64,000 nucleotides of DNA from the NCBI RefSeq assembly GCF_020883455.1, contig NZ_CP086615.1, positions 124,001 through 188,000 on the forward strand. The letters are read 5' to 3'. This stretch comes from Spiribacter halobius. Lineage in GTDB: Bacteria; Pseudomonadota; Gammaproteobacteria; Nitrococcales; Nitrococcaceae. Shown here piece after piece: positions 55,889 to 64,000 of the stretch (position 1 is its first letter; the number at the start of each line of letters is the position of its first letter). The position numbers and the translations under genes are program-made. The notes under the pieces were generated by a model. The model was given only the letters and a program-made list of their open reading frames with translations, did no database searches and had not been told where the DNA came from.

Positions 55889-57619
55889 CTAACGCTTCAG
55901 TTGCGCCCATTCCTGCCATTCCTCGCGGGTCAGCTCGCCTCGCTGCAACCTTTCGTTCAAGTATTGCAGCCGCTGTTGATCCAGCAACGTGCGCACCCGC
56001 GCCATGGCGTCGCGGAACTCCGCCTCCAGCCCGCTTTCCGGCACCAGGTGATCCCAGGTCGCGAGCTTCCACAGCGCTGCCTCGTGCTCGGTGTCCCGAA
56101 AGCGCTCGAGCAGCGCACCGCTAGTGATTTGCGGCTCATCGCGGCTGAATTCAAGCAGCTGCATAAGCAGACCCAGCCCCGGCACGTCGTCCCGCCCGCG
56201 CATGGCGGCGATCTCCTCCGCCGGTACTGCCTCGGCCAGCGCCGGACGCTGCAGCAGCAGCGCCACGGCCATGCGCACCGGCGTGCGCCGCACCGCCCGG
56301 GCATCCACCGGCTCGCTGCGCACCCGCCGCTCCAGGCGCTCGCGGCCGTCGACGACCGCCTCGAGGTAGCCCGTTTCCAGCCGCGCGAGCCCCGCCAGGC
56401 GCTCCAGCAGCATGTGCCGGTAGACGTCCGGCGGCAGCCGACGCAGCAGCGGCAGCGCCTCGTCCACCAGACGCGCCCGCCCGTCCATGCTCCGCAGGTC
56501 CACCATGCTGCCCAGCCGCTCCATCAGGTAGTCAGACAGCGGGCTCGCGTCTGCGAGCAGCGCCTCGAAACCCTCGCGCCCGTGGCCGCGCACCAGGCTG
56601 TCCGGGTCCTCGCCCTCGGGCAGGAACAGGAAACGCACCTGGCGGCCGTCGCGCATGGCCGGCAGGGCGTTCTCCAGCGCCCGCCATGCCGCCCGCCGGC
56701 CGGCCTCGTCGCCGTCGAAGCAGAACACCAGGTCCTTGGTGACCCGGAACAGTCGCTCCACCTGGCGGGTCGAGGTCGCCGTGCCCAGCGTCGCCACCGC
56801 CCGCGGCAGGCCGTGCTGGGCGAGGGCCACCACATCCATGTAGCCCTCCACGACCAGGATATCGGCCGGATGCCGGTCGGCCTGTAGCACCTCGTAGAGG
56901 CCGTAGAGCTCCTGGCCCTTGTGGAAAATCGGCGTTTCCGGCGAATTCAGGTACTTGGGCTCGCCGTCGCCGAGCACGCGGCCGCCAAAGCCGATGGTGC
57001 GCCCGCGCCGGTCGCGGATGGGGAACATGATGCGGTCGCGGAAGCGATCGTAGGCGCGGCCGTCGTCCCGCTCGATGACCATGCCGGCGCGCGCGAGCAG
57101 GGCGCGCTCGCCGAGCCGGCCCATGAGGTTGTCCCACCCCGGCGGCGCGAAGCCGATGCCGAAGCGCGCCGCGATCTCGCCGCTCAGGCCGCGGCCGCGC
57201 AGGTAGTCAATGGCGCGCTGGCGCTCCGGGTGCTCCCGCAGCCAGCGCTGGTAGAGCTCGCTGGCCCGCCCGAGCAGACGGTAGAGGTCGCCGTGCTCGC
57301 TGCCTTGGTCGTCACGGGCGCCTTCCGGCATCTCCATGCCGGCGAGGCCGGCGAGCTGGGCCACCGCCTCGCGGAAGTCGAGGCGGTCGTACTCCATCAG
57401 AAACCGGATCGCAGTGCCGTGCGCGCCGCAGCCGAAGCAGTGATAGAACTGCTTGGGGGCGCTGACGGTGAAGGACGGCGTCTTTTCGCTATGGAACGGG
57501 CAGAGCCCGAGGTGGTTACTGCCCGAGCGCTTCAGCTGCACGCGCTCGCCCACCACGTCGACGATGTCGATGCGGGCAAGCAGCTCGTCGATGAAGTGGT
57601 CGGGGATGCGGCCGGCCAT
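55889..57619 (-). CDS. dnaG: DNA primase
   Basis: A 576-residue primase. The N-terminal zinc-binding domain has Cys40, His43, Cys61 and Cys64 (LCPFHSEKTPSF and HCFGCG). The TOPRIM domain includes LVVEGYMDVVAL and FCFDGDEAGRRA. The C-terminal domain that binds DnaB follows. ATG 57619 begins the conserved MAGRIPDHFID; the upstream frame is not conserved. It lies between yqeY and rpoD. Confidence 0.96.
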   Translation of the reverse strand: MAGRIPDHFIDELLARIDIVDVVGERVQLKRSGSNHLGLCPFHSEKTPSFTVSAPKQFYHCFGCGAHGTAIRFLMEYDRLDFREAVAQLAGLAGMEMPEGARDDQGSEHGDLYRLLGRASELYQRWLREHPERQRAIDYLRGRGLSGEIAARFGIGFAPPGWDNLMGRLGERALLARAGMVIERDDGRAYDRFRDRIMFPIRDRRGRTIGFGGRVLGDGEPKYLNSPETPIFHKGQELYGLYEVLQADRHPADILVVEGYMDVVALAQHGLPRAVATLGTATSTRQVERLFRVTKDLVFCFDGDEAGRRAAWRALENALPAMRDGRQVRFLFLPEGEDPDSLVRGHGREGFEALLADASPLSDYLMERLGSMVDLRSMDGRARLVDEALPLLRRLPPDVYRHMLLERLAGLARLETGYLEAVVDGRERLERRVRSEPVDARAVRRTPVRMAVALLLQRPALAEAVPAEEIAAMRGRDDVPGLGLLMQLLEFSRDEPQITSGALLERFRDTEHEAALWKLATWDHLVPESGLEAEFRDAMARVRTLLDQQRLQYLNERLQRGELTREEWQEWAQLKR

Positions 57620-57730
57620 GGGCAGCGGTTTCCGCCGGACGTCGAGGGTGGACCGCAAGCATACTCACCCGGTCGGAAATAAAGCCACGTCTCCGCGCTG
57701 CCGTCGGCCGGCGGGCAGACCGCGGCCGGC

Positions 57731-58180
57731 TCAGCCCCCGAGGCGCGCCTTCACGCGGGCGCTGACGGCGCCCATGTCGGCCCGGCCCTGGACGCGCGGC
57801 TTGAGCTGGCCCATCACCTTGCCCATGTCGCGCTGGGAGGCGGCGCCGGTGGCGCTTACGGCCTCGTCGATCAGGGCGTCGAGCTCGTCGTCGCGGAGGG
57901 GCTGGGGCAGGAACTCGGCGATGATGTCGAGCTCCGCCTGCTCGCGGTCGGCCAGGTCGTCGCGCCCGGCGTCGCGATACTGGGCAAGGGACTCGCGCCG
58001 CTGCTTGACCATCTTGTCGAGCACGGCGAGGACGGCCGCGTCGTCCAGCGACTCGCGGCTGTCCACCTCTTTCTGCTTGATCGCCGCGGAGACCATCCGC
58101 AGCGTCGCGAGCCGCGGCTTGTCGCCGGCGCGCATCGCATCCTTCACGGCCTCGCCGATGCGCGCCTTGAGCTCGCTCAT
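57731..58180 (-). CDS. yqeY: GatB/YqeY-domain protein
   Basis: A 149-residue protein with the YqeY/GatB tail fold: LKARIGEAVKDAMRAGDK, RLATLRMVSAAIKQKEVD, EFLPQPLRDDELDALIDEAV and SQRDMGKVMGQLKPRVQGRAD. It may influence tRNA-dependent amidation, but the role is unclear. It sits between rpsU and dnaG as in many gammaproteobacteria. Confidence 0.93.
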   Translation of the reverse strand: MSELKARIGEAVKDAMRAGDKPRLATLRMVSAAIKQKEVDSRESLDDAAVLAVLDKMVKQRRESLAQYRDAGRDDLADREQAELDIIAEFLPQPLRDDELDALIDEAVSATGAASQRDMGKVMGQLKPRVQGRADMGAVSARVKARLGG

Positions 58181-58190
58181 GGGCGGGGCG

Positions 58191-58406
58191 TCAGTACAGG
58201 CGCTGCTGGCGCTGCTGCTCGCGCTGCAGGCGCTTCATGTGGCGCTTGACGGCCGCCGCCTGCTTGCGCTTGCGCACCTGGGTGGGCTTTTCGTAGTGCT
58301 CGCGGCGGCGGATCTCGGAGAGCACGCCCGCCTTCTCGCAGGAGCGCTTGAAGCGCCGCAGGGCAACCTCGAAGGGCTCGTTCTCGCGAACCTTCACACT
58401 CGGCAT
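58191..58406 (-). CDS. rpsU: 30S ribosomal protein S21
   Basis: A 71-residue protein, [19 protein letters not shown] at the start and an Arg/Lys/Gln-rich C-terminus, as in S21. It heads the macromolecular-synthesis operon; a good sigma-70 promoter lies 60 bases upstream. It is divergent from tsaD. Confidence 0.97.
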   Translation of the reverse strand: MPSVKVRENEPFEVALRRFKRSCEKAGVLSEIRRREHYEKPTQVRKRKQAAAVKRHMKRLQREQQRQQRLY

Positions 58407-58471
58407 GTAGTTCGGACCTTACTGATGTCTGGGGACGCAGTTAGAATCGGGCGTTCCGATCAAGGCGCGAT

Positions 58472-58500
58472 AGTCTAAACAGCGCCCCCGGCATTTGCAA
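58472..58500 (-). promoter_or_regulatory. Sigma-70 promoter of rpsU-yqeY-dnaG-rpoD
   Basis: On the minus strand TTGCAA (58495-58500) and TAGACT (58472-58477) are separated by exactly 17 bases, leaving a leader of about 60 bases before rpsU. Both hexamers are close to consensus. Confidence 0.65.
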
Positions 58501-58524
58501 AGCCCGCGCCAGACGGTGACCGAC

Positions 58525-59574
58525 ATGCGCGTTCTCGGCATCGAGACCTCCTGCGACGAGACCGGAGTCGCCGTCTATGACGGCGGCGCCGGCCTGCTCG
58601 CCCACCGTCTGCACAGCCAGGTGGCCACCCACGCCGGTTACGGCGGCGTGGTGCCCGAGCTCGCCTCCCGCGACCATGTGCGCCGGCTGATGCCGCTGGT
58701 GCAGGAGACCCTGGCCGCAGCGGGGCTCGCGCCTGGCGAGCTGGACGGCATCGCCTACACCCGCGGCCCCGGGCTGGCCGGGGCGCTGCTGGTGGGGGCA
58801 GCGGTGGCGCGGAGCCTGGCCTGGGGGCTGGAGCGCCCGGCCATCGGCGTGCATCACATGGAGGGGCACCTGCTCGCGCCGATGCTCGAGCCGGATCCGC
58901 CGAGCTTTCCCTTCGTTGCGCTGCTGGTTTCCGGCGGGCACTCGCAGCTGGTGCTGGTGGCGGACGTGGGGCGCTATCGGCTGCTCGGCGAGTCGGTGGA
59001 CGACGCCGCCGGCGAGGCCTTCGACAAGACCGCGAAGCTCCTGGGCCTCCCCTACCCGGGCGGTCCGGAGCTCGAGCGCCTGGCCCGGAAGGGCACGCCC
59101 GGGCGCCTCCGTTTCCCGCGGCCGATGACCGACCGCCCGGGGCTCGATCTCAGCTTCAGCGGCCTGAAGACCGCCGTGCTCAACACCGTGCGCGAAGCCG
59201 GCGATGACCCGCGGACCCGCGCCGACATCGCCAGGGCGTTCCAGGACGCGGTGGTGGAGACGCTCGCCATCAAGTGCCGCCGGGCGCTGGAGGCCACCGG
59301 CGTGCCGCGGCTGGTGGTCGCCGGGGGCGTGGGCGCGAATACGGCGCTGCGCGAGCGCCTCGCCGAGGTGGCGGCGCGGCACGGCGCCAGCGTCCACTAC
59401 CCGCGGCTCGCCTTCTGCACGGACAACGGCGCCATGATCGCCTACGCCGGCCACTGCCGCCTCGCCGCCGGCGAGCGCCAGGGCCCGGACTTCGACGTCA
59501 CCCCCCGCTGGCCCCTGGCCGACCTCCGCCCGCCGGGCGAGGCATCGCTCGCGCCGACGCCGCTCGGGGATTAA
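58525..59574 (+). CDS. tsaD: tRNA N6-adenosine threonylcarbamoyltransferase
   Basis: A 349-residue Kae1/TsaD protein of the t6A37 pathway. The Fe-binding histidines His111 and His115 are in HHMEGHL; N-terminal [16 protein letters not shown] and GHSQLVLV are family marks. ATG 58525 starts the conserved [13 protein letters not shown]. It is divergent from rpsU, and its stop lies inside an inverted repeat shared with the convergent plsY gene end. Confidence 0.97.
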   Translation: MRVLGIETSCDETGVAVYDGGAGLLAHRLHSQVATHAGYGGVVPELASRDHVRRLMPLVQETLAAAGLAPGELDGIAYTRGPGLAGALLVGAAVARSLAWGLERPAIGVHHMEGHLLAPMLEPDPPSFPFVALLVSGGHSQLVLVADVGRYRLLGESVDDAAGEAFDKTAKLLGLPYPGGPELERLARKGTPGRLRFPRPMTDRPGLDLSFSGLKTAVLNTVREAGDDPRTRADIARAFQDAVVETLAIKCRRALEATGVPRLVVAGGVGANTALRERLAEVAARHGASVHYPRLAFCTDNGAMIAYAGHCRLAAGERQGPDFDVTPRWPLADLRPPGEASLAPTPLGD

Positions 59575-59669
59575 CCGCCAAGGCGCAAAGGTCGCAAAGG
59601 TATTACAGGCTGGAGCAACTCAGCTTCCCGCTTTGCGGGACCTTTGCGCCCTTCGCGACTTGGCGGTCA
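59572..59669. repeat. Imperfect inverted repeat between tsaD and plsY
   Basis: TAACCGCCAAGGCGCAAAGG at 59572 and the inverted TTGCGCCCTTCGCGACTTGG near 59644 form 29-base arms with 25 matches, around a 40-base centre. The left arm includes the tsaD stop. CGCCAAGGCGCAAAGG-type arms are known to me as a common interspersed repeat in proteobacteria. Could act as a bidirectional terminator. Confidence 0.6.
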
Positions 59670-59682
59670 ATCCGGCTTCCCC

Positions 59683-60288
59683 TCAGTCGTTCTTCGAGCG
59701 GCTGCTCAGCGAGATCTTGCCCTCGCGGCCGGCGAGGAGGTTGGCGATGTTGCTGCGGTGGCGCCAGTAGGTGAGGGCGGTCATCACCGCCATGGCGCCG
59801 GCGAGGATGGGGCCCGCGCCGAGCCAGACGAGATAGAGCGGCGCGATCAGGAAGCTCACCAGCGCCGAGAGCGAGGCGTAGCGCGTCACGATGGCGACGG
59901 CGAGCCAGGTGCCGAGGGTGGCTAGGCCGGCGGGCCACGCCCAGGCGATGATGACCCCGAGCCCGGTGGCCACGCCCTTGCCGCCGCGGAAGCCGAAGAA
60001 TACCGGGTACAGATGGCCAATGAAGGCCGCGAGCCCGGTGGCGCCCAGCACCCAGGGCGCGGCGCCGGCCAGGTGCGCGGCGAGCACCGGCAGCACGCCC
60101 TTGAGGGCATCGCCGAGCAGGGTGAGCGCGGCGGCGGTGCGCCCGCCGAGCCGCAGCATGTTGGTGGTGCCCGGGTTGCCAGAGCCCGCCTCCCGCGGGT
60201 CGCCGAGGCCCATCAGCCGGGCGACGATAATCGCCGCGGACAGCGAGCCGCAGAGATAGCCGAACAGGATGAGCACGGCGCCGAGCAT
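59683..60288 (-). CDS. plsY: Glycerol-3-phosphate acyltransferase PlsY
   Basis: A 201-residue membrane protein with about five segments. The three active-site loops are visible as GSGNPGTTNMLR, FFGFRGGKGVATGLG and the C-terminal HRSNIANLLAGRE. It uses acyl-phosphate to make lysophosphatidate. ATG 60288 starts the conserved region; the longer open frame upstream overlaps folB's leader. Confidence 0.95.
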   Translation of the reverse strand: MLGAVLILFGYLCGSLSAAIIVARLMGLGDPREAGSGNPGTTNMLRLGGRTAAALTLLGDALKGVLPVLAAHLAGAAPWVLGATGLAAFIGHLYPVFFGFRGGKGVATGLGVIIAWAWPAGLATLGTWLAVAIVTRYASLSALVSFLIAPLYLVWLGAGPILAGAMAVMTALTYWRHRSNIANLLAGREGKISLSSRSKND

Positions 60289-60436
60289 GGCGGCATTCCA
60301 CCGGTTGGCCCCGGCGGGGTCAAGCGCACGGGCCGGCTGCGACCTGGCAATACTTCCGGGAGGACGCGTAAGCTTGACGGCGGCCGCGCCGACGCCCCTG
60401 CCGCGGCCTGTTGCCGCCCCGCCTGCCGGAGCCGCC

Positions 60437-60808
60437 ATGGATACCGTCTTTCTCAAGGGTCTTCGTATCGAGAGCGTCATCGGCGTGCATGCCTGGGAGC
60501 GGGCCATTCGCCAGCGCCTGGAGCTGGATCTCGAGCTCGCCGTGGACACTGCCGCGGCGGCCGGCTCGGACCGGCTGGAGGACGCGGTGGACTACGCCGC
60601 CCTCGCGGATACCCTGCAGCGGGAGGCCGCGGCCGCGGACTGCCAGCTCCTGGAGGCGCTGGCTGCCCGGCTGGCGGCGGCCGTGTTCGCCGGCCATGGC
60701 GGTCGCTGGCTGCGGCTGACCCTGAACAAGCCCGGCGCGGTGCCCGCGGCCCGCGGCGTCGGCGTCACCATCGAGCGCACTGCCCCGGAACACGCAGAGG
60801 GATCATGA
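60437..60808 (+). CDS. folB: Dihydroneopterin aldolase
   Basis: A 123-residue enzyme of folate synthesis: MDTVFLKGLRIESVIGVHAWERAIRQ, DAVDYAALADTLQREA and LLEALAARLAAAVF, with LRLTLNKPGAVPAARGVGVTIER at the end, in parts. It is divergent from plsY and its stop overlaps the folK start by 4 bases. Confidence 0.94.
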   Translation: MDTVFLKGLRIESVIGVHAWERAIRQRLELDLELAVDTAAAAGSDRLEDAVDYAALADTLQREAAAADCQLLEALAARLAAAVFAGHGGRWLRLTLNKPGAVPAARGVGVTIERTAPEHAEGS

Positions 60809-61296
60809 CCCGCGCCTACGTCAGCATCGGCAGCAACATCGAGCCCGCGCGCCACGTCCGCCACGCCGTGGCGGCCCTGCGCGAGCGCTTCGACCCCCTC
60901 GCGATCTCCCCGGTCTACGAGACCCCGGCGGTTGGCTTCGATGGCGACAACTTCTACAACCTGGTGGTCGGGTTCGATACCGAGCTGCCGCCGGAGCGGC
61001 TAACGGAGATATTCCACGCCATCGAGGCGGAAGCGGGGCGCCGCCGCGGCGGCAAGCGCTTCAGCGCGCGGACCCTCGACATCGACCTGCTGACCTGGGG
61101 CGACACGGTGCGCGAGTCGCCACCACCGGCGCTGCCCCGCGGCGAGATCCTGAAGTACGCGTTCGTGCTGAAGCCGCTGGCCGATCTCGCCCCGGCGGCG
61201 GTCCATCCCACGGCGGGCCGCACCTACGCCGAGCTCTGGCATGGTTTCACCGGTGACGGCGGCCTGCAGCGGCGGGACCTGGCGCTCGAGGGCTGA
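60805..61296 (+). CDS. folK: 2-amino-4-hydroxy-6-hydroxymethyldihydropteridine pyrophosphokinase
   Basis: A 163-residue HPPK. N-terminal AYVSIGSNIEPARHV, SPVYETPAVGF and the metal-binding RTLDIDLLTWGD are the family marks. It transfers pyrophosphate from ATP to the pterin in folate synthesis. Its ATG overlaps the folB stop (ATGA), and a SAM methyltransferase gene follows after 2 bases. Confidence 0.95.
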   Translation: MTRAYVSIGSNIEPARHVRHAVAALRERFDPLAISPVYETPAVGFDGDNFYNLVVGFDTELPPERLTEIFHAIEAEAGRRRGGKRFSARTLDIDLLTWGDTVRESPPPALPRGEILKYAFVLKPLADLAPAAVHPTAGRTYAELWHGFTGDGGLQRRDLALEG

Positions 61297-61298
61297 GC

Positions 61299-62489
61299 GT
61301 GCCGCGGCCGCCGGACCTGCCCACACCCGACGCCGACGCCCGCGCCCACAGCGAGGCCCTGCGCGAGCGCCTGGTCAGGGCGGTCCGCGCCGCCGGCGGC
61401 GCGCTGGACTTCGAGCGCTTCATGGCGCTTGCCCTCTACGCGCCGGGGCTCGGCTACTACAGCGCCGGGCAGACCCGCTTCGGCGCCGGCGGGGACTTCA
61501 CCACCGCCCCGCTGATGAGCGATCTGTTCGCGCGCACCCTGGCGCGGGAGACGGCCCGGGTGCTCGCGGCCATCGACGGTGACACGGTGCTCGAGCTCGG
61601 CGCCGGCAGCGGCCGCATGGCGGTGGACGTCCTGCGCGAGCTGGCCAGGCTGGATGCCGCCCCGGCGCGTTATCTGATCCTCGAGGTGAGCGCGGACCTG
61701 CGCGCGGCACAGGCCGAGGCGCTGCGCGAGCTCCCGGAGGGGCTACGGAAGCGGGTTCTGTGGCTCGACCGGCTGCCGGCAGAGCCCATCCGCGGCGCCA
61801 TCCTTGCCAACGAGGTGATGGATGCCCTGCCCGTGCGGCGCTTCCAGCGCGGCGAAGCCACCGTGGAGGCGCTGGCCGTGGGGCTCGACGCGTCGGGCGG
61901 CTTCACCTGGGTGCCGCAGCCGGCGGACGCGGCCCTAGCCGAGGCCGTGGCCGCCATCGAGCGGGAACGGGGTGAGCGCCTGCCCGCGGGCTATGTCTCC
62001 GAGTGGTGTCCATCGCTGGCACCCTGGGTGGCGGCGCTTGCGGACGCGCTGGAGGCCGGGGCGGCGCTGCTGGTGGACTACGGCTATCCCCGCGGCGAGT
62101 ATTACCATCCGCAGCGCGGCATGGGCACCCTGCTCTGCCACTACCGCCACCGTGCCCACGACGACCCCTTTCTCTGGCCGGGGCTGCAGGACATCACCGC
62201 CTCGGTGGATTTCACGCTGGCCGCGCGGGCGGGGACCGAGGCCGGCCTGGATCTGCTCGGCTTCACCACCCAGGCGCATTTCCTTGCCGGTGCCGGGCTG
62301 CCGGCGCTGCTTGAGGCAGACGCCGCCGGCGACCCGGGGCGTGCCGCCGAGCTTGCCCAGCAGGCCAAGCCGCTGCTGTTCCCGGGCGAGATGGGGGAGC
62401 GCTTCAAGGTCCTGGGCCTTGCCCGCGGGCTCGGGGAGCCGACGCCCGGCTTCGCCTTCGTCGACCACCGCGACCGCCTCGCACGCTGA
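61299..62489 (+). CDS. MidA/NDUFAF7-like SAM-dependent methyltransferase
   Basis: A 396-residue protein of the DUF185/MidA family, with YAPGLGYYSAGQTRFGAGGDF, SAM motif VLELGAGSGRMAVDVL, ILANEVMDALPVRRF and VDYGYPRGEYYHPQRGMGTL in parts. The eukaryotic relative methylates a complex I subunit; the bacterial role is not settled. GTG 61299 begins 2 bases after folK, so the three genes are probably one transcript. Confidence 0.89.
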   Translation: MPRPPDLPTPDADARAHSEALRERLVRAVRAAGGALDFERFMALALYAPGLGYYSAGQTRFGAGGDFTTAPLMSDLFARTLARETARVLAAIDGDTVLELGAGSGRMAVDVLRELARLDAAPARYLILEVSADLRAAQAEALRELPEGLRKRVLWLDRLPAEPIRGAILANEVMDALPVRRFQRGEATVEALAVGLDASGGFTWVPQPADAALAEAVAAIERERGERLPAGYVSEWCPSLAPWVAALADALEAGAALLVDYGYPRGEYYHPQRGMGTLLCHYRHRAHDDPFLWPGLQDITASVDFTLAARAGTEAGLDLLGFTTQAHFLAGAGLPALLEADAAGDPGRAAELAQQAKPLLFPGEMGERFKVLGLARGLGEPTPGFAFVDHRDRLAR

Positions 62490-62548
62490 AGGGAGCCGGG
62501 TGGCGCGTGCTACACTCCGGGCGCTGGGTGGCGTTCGGCGCAGGGACC

Positions 62549-63616
62549 ATGGCGAGCGGAGAACACAGCCCCATCGTGCTGGTGGTCGACGACGATCCCG
62601 CCTCCCGCCGGGCGCTGAGCCGGATCCTCGAGGCCGCGGGCTATCGCACGAAGCTCATGGGCAGCATGGCCGCGGTGCGCCGCTACCTTGCGCGCCAGGA
62701 GCCCGATGCCTTCGTGCTGAGCGCCGAGATGGACGGCATCGACGGCATCGAGCTCTGCTGGCGTCTACGCGAGGACGAGCGCTTCCGCATGACGCCCATC
62801 CTCGTCGCCACCTCCAGCGAGGACCGCTACCTCCTCCGCTCGGCCTTCACCGCCGGCGCCGATGACTTCCTCGTCAAGCCGCTGGAGCCGCTGGTCGTGG
62901 TCGCCCGGCTGGGCGGGCTGCTCAAGAAGCGGGAATACTACAAGCAGCTCGAGGCGGCCCGGGCCGAGCTCGCCCGCTACGTTTCCCCGCGCATCCGCAC
63001 GCTGATCGAGCGTCGGCTGGACAGCCGGGAGCCCATGCAGACCGCGCCCACCCTCGAGGACGTCTGCATCCTGTTCTCGGATATCCGCGGCTTTACCGCC
63101 CTCTCCCAGACCATCGACCCGCCGACCCTCTTCCGCACCGTGAGCGAGCACCTGGGCGTGCAGGTGGATTGCGTCTATCGCCACGGGGGCTACGTGGACA
63201 AGTTCGGCGGCGACGGGCTGATGGCGGTGTTCGACGGCGAGCGCATGGGTGAGAAGGCCTGCCGCTGCGCCCTCGACATCATCGACCGGGTGGGCGTGCT
63301 CAAGCCCCCCGGCTGCAGCGGGGCGGTGCCCATCGGCATCGGCATCCACGCGGGGCCGGTGGTGCTCGGAAATATCGGCACCGGCGAGCATCTGGACTAC
63401 ACCGCCATCGGCGAGAGCGTGAACGTCGCCGCCCGGCTCTGCGGCTACGCCGAGCCCCAGAGCGTGATCGTCTCGGAGGCCTTGCGCGAGCGGGTGGGCG
63501 ACCCGCGGGCGCTGGATTTCCGGGAGCCGCGCTCGGTGCAGGTGCGGGGTGTGAGCGAGCCGGTCCTGCTCTATCATCTCGCCCGCGCGCCCCTGGCGGA
63601 TACCCGCCGCGCCTGA
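62549..63616 (+). CDS. Receiver-domain adenylate/guanylate cyclase with degenerate phosphosite
   Basis: A 355-residue protein: receiver domain (about 8-125), a coiled linker and a class III cyclase (about 165-345). The cyclase has metal Asp178 and Asp222, Lys218 in DKFGGDG, Asp283 and the Asn292/Arg296 pair in SVNVAARL, which fits adenylate cyclase activity. In the receiver the acidic patch DDD (14-16) and Lys110 remain, but the phospho-acceptor Asp is replaced by Ser58 (FVLSAEMDG). ATG 62549 was chosen over 62507, which has no suitable site. Confidence 0.88.
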   Translation: MASGEHSPIVLVVDDDPASRRALSRILEAAGYRTKLMGSMAAVRRYLARQEPDAFVLSAEMDGIDGIELCWRLREDERFRMTPILVATSSEDRYLLRSAFTAGADDFLVKPLEPLVVVARLGGLLKKREYYKQLEAARAELARYVSPRIRTLIERRLDSREPMQTAPTLEDVCILFSDIRGFTALSQTIDPPTLFRTVSEHLGVQVDCVYRHGGYVDKFGGDGLMAVFDGERMGEKACRCALDIIDRVGVLKPPGCSGAVPIGIGIHAGPVVLGNIGTGEHLDYTAIGESVNVAARLCGYAEPQSVIVSEALRERVGDPRALDFREPRSVQVRGVSEPVLLYHLARAPLADTRRA

Positions 63617-63634
63617 TCACCAACCGGAGAACGC

Positions 63635-64000
63635 ATGGACTGGGCCCAGGCCTTCTGGCTTGCGGTCGTGCAGGGGCTCACGGAGTTCCTGCCGATCTCA
63701 AGCTCCGCGCACCTGATCCTCCTGCCGCGTCTGCTGGGCTGGCCCGACCAGGGGCTCGCCTTCGACGTGGCCGTCCATGTGGGGACGCTGGCGGCCGTGC
63801 TCTGGTTCTTTCGCGCGAGCCTCGTGCCGCTGGTCCGCGATACGCTGGCCTCCGCCCGCCGCCGCGCGCCGGTGGGCGAGAGCCGGCTGGGCTGGGCGGT
63901 GGTGATCGGCAGCGTCCCGCTGGTGCTCGGCGGCGCCCTGCTGAAGGGGCCGGCCGAGACCGTCTTCCGCGCGCCTGAAGTGATCGCCTGGGCCACCATC
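63635..64000 (+). CDS. uppP: Undecaprenyl-diphosphate phosphatase UppP, 5' part
   Basis: The first 122 residues of a BacA/UppP-type membrane phosphatase; the gene runs off the right edge. The catalytic region EFLPISSSAHLIL with Glu17 and His26 is intact, then FDVAVHVGTLAAVLWFF. It recycles the undecaprenyl carrier in cell-wall synthesis. CGGAGA precedes ATG 63635. Confidence 0.95.
   Translation, partial: MDWAQAFWLAVVQGLTEFLPISSSAHLILLPRLLGWPDQGLAFDVAVHVGTLAAVLWFFRASLVPLVRDTLASARRRAPVGESRLGWAVVIGSVPLVLGGALLKGPAETVFRAPEVIAWATI

Overview
This is a GC-rich chromosomal window from a gammaproteobacterium. The rpsU-yqeY-dnaG-rpoD block with a tRNA-Ile2(CAU) beside rpoD, the tsaD/plsY/folB/folK neighbourhood, and the small DUF3301 and DUF1840 proteins all point that way. 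A halophilic or alkaliphilic Ectothiorhodospiraceae-like lineage is my best guess, but the genus cannot be fixed from sequence reading alone. There are no rRNA genes, CRISPR arrays, prophage structural genes or transposases.

Layout. (1) 1-6182: the end of the 2-oxoglutarate dehydrogenase E2 gene and lpd, then the methylcitrate-cycle genes prpB, prpC and prpD. Their spacers carry palindromic interspersed elements and REP-like hairpins. (2) 6305-21282: mostly housekeeping and envelope genes: a PilZ protein, djlA, cytochrome b561 + YceI, a DUF4139 protein, a LrgAB/CidAB-type pair, tex, an AI-2E-type permease, a MotA/MotB-like pair, a hydrolase, DUF2237 and DUF3301. (3) 21365-33291: a complete-looking myo-inositol module: iolG, a divergent RpiR-type regulator, an ABC importer, a second Gfo/Idh dehydrogenase, a fused iolC-DUF2090 gene, iolD, iolE and iolB. 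Two GGAA-N6-TTCC operators sit in its control regions. (4) 33501-38835: short mixed genes (secreted PPC-like protein, DUF1840, exported MsrA, pirin, AraC regulator with divergent quinone oxidoreductase, LysE exporter). (5) 39093-44384: a TRAP transporter followed by an amidase and an Asp/Glu-type racemase. (6) 44372-47844 (minus strand): a compact operon of two DUF2589-type paralogs, a related third protein, a zinc-ribbon protein and a Trp-tailed protein. It has no assigned function and is the best candidate for an undescribed system. (7) 47965-53544: HxlR regulator and divergent methyltransferase, Crp/Fnr regulator, small secreted protein, and D(-)-tartrate dehydratase with a divergent LysR gene. 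(8) 53721-64000: tRNA-Ile2, rpoD, dnaG, yqeY, rpsU, divergent tsaD, plsY, folB-folK, a MidA-like methyltransferase, a receiver/adenylate cyclase and the start of uppP.

How the genes fit together. The cell appears to import and degrade inositol, tartrate and an unknown TRAP/amidase substrate, and to feed propionyl-CoA through the methylcitrate cycle into central metabolism next to lpd. The inositol and tartrate units have local regulators with visible palindromic operators. Several gene ends are closed by perfect or near-perfect hairpins, and two of these are built from an inverted copy of the gene's own last codons.
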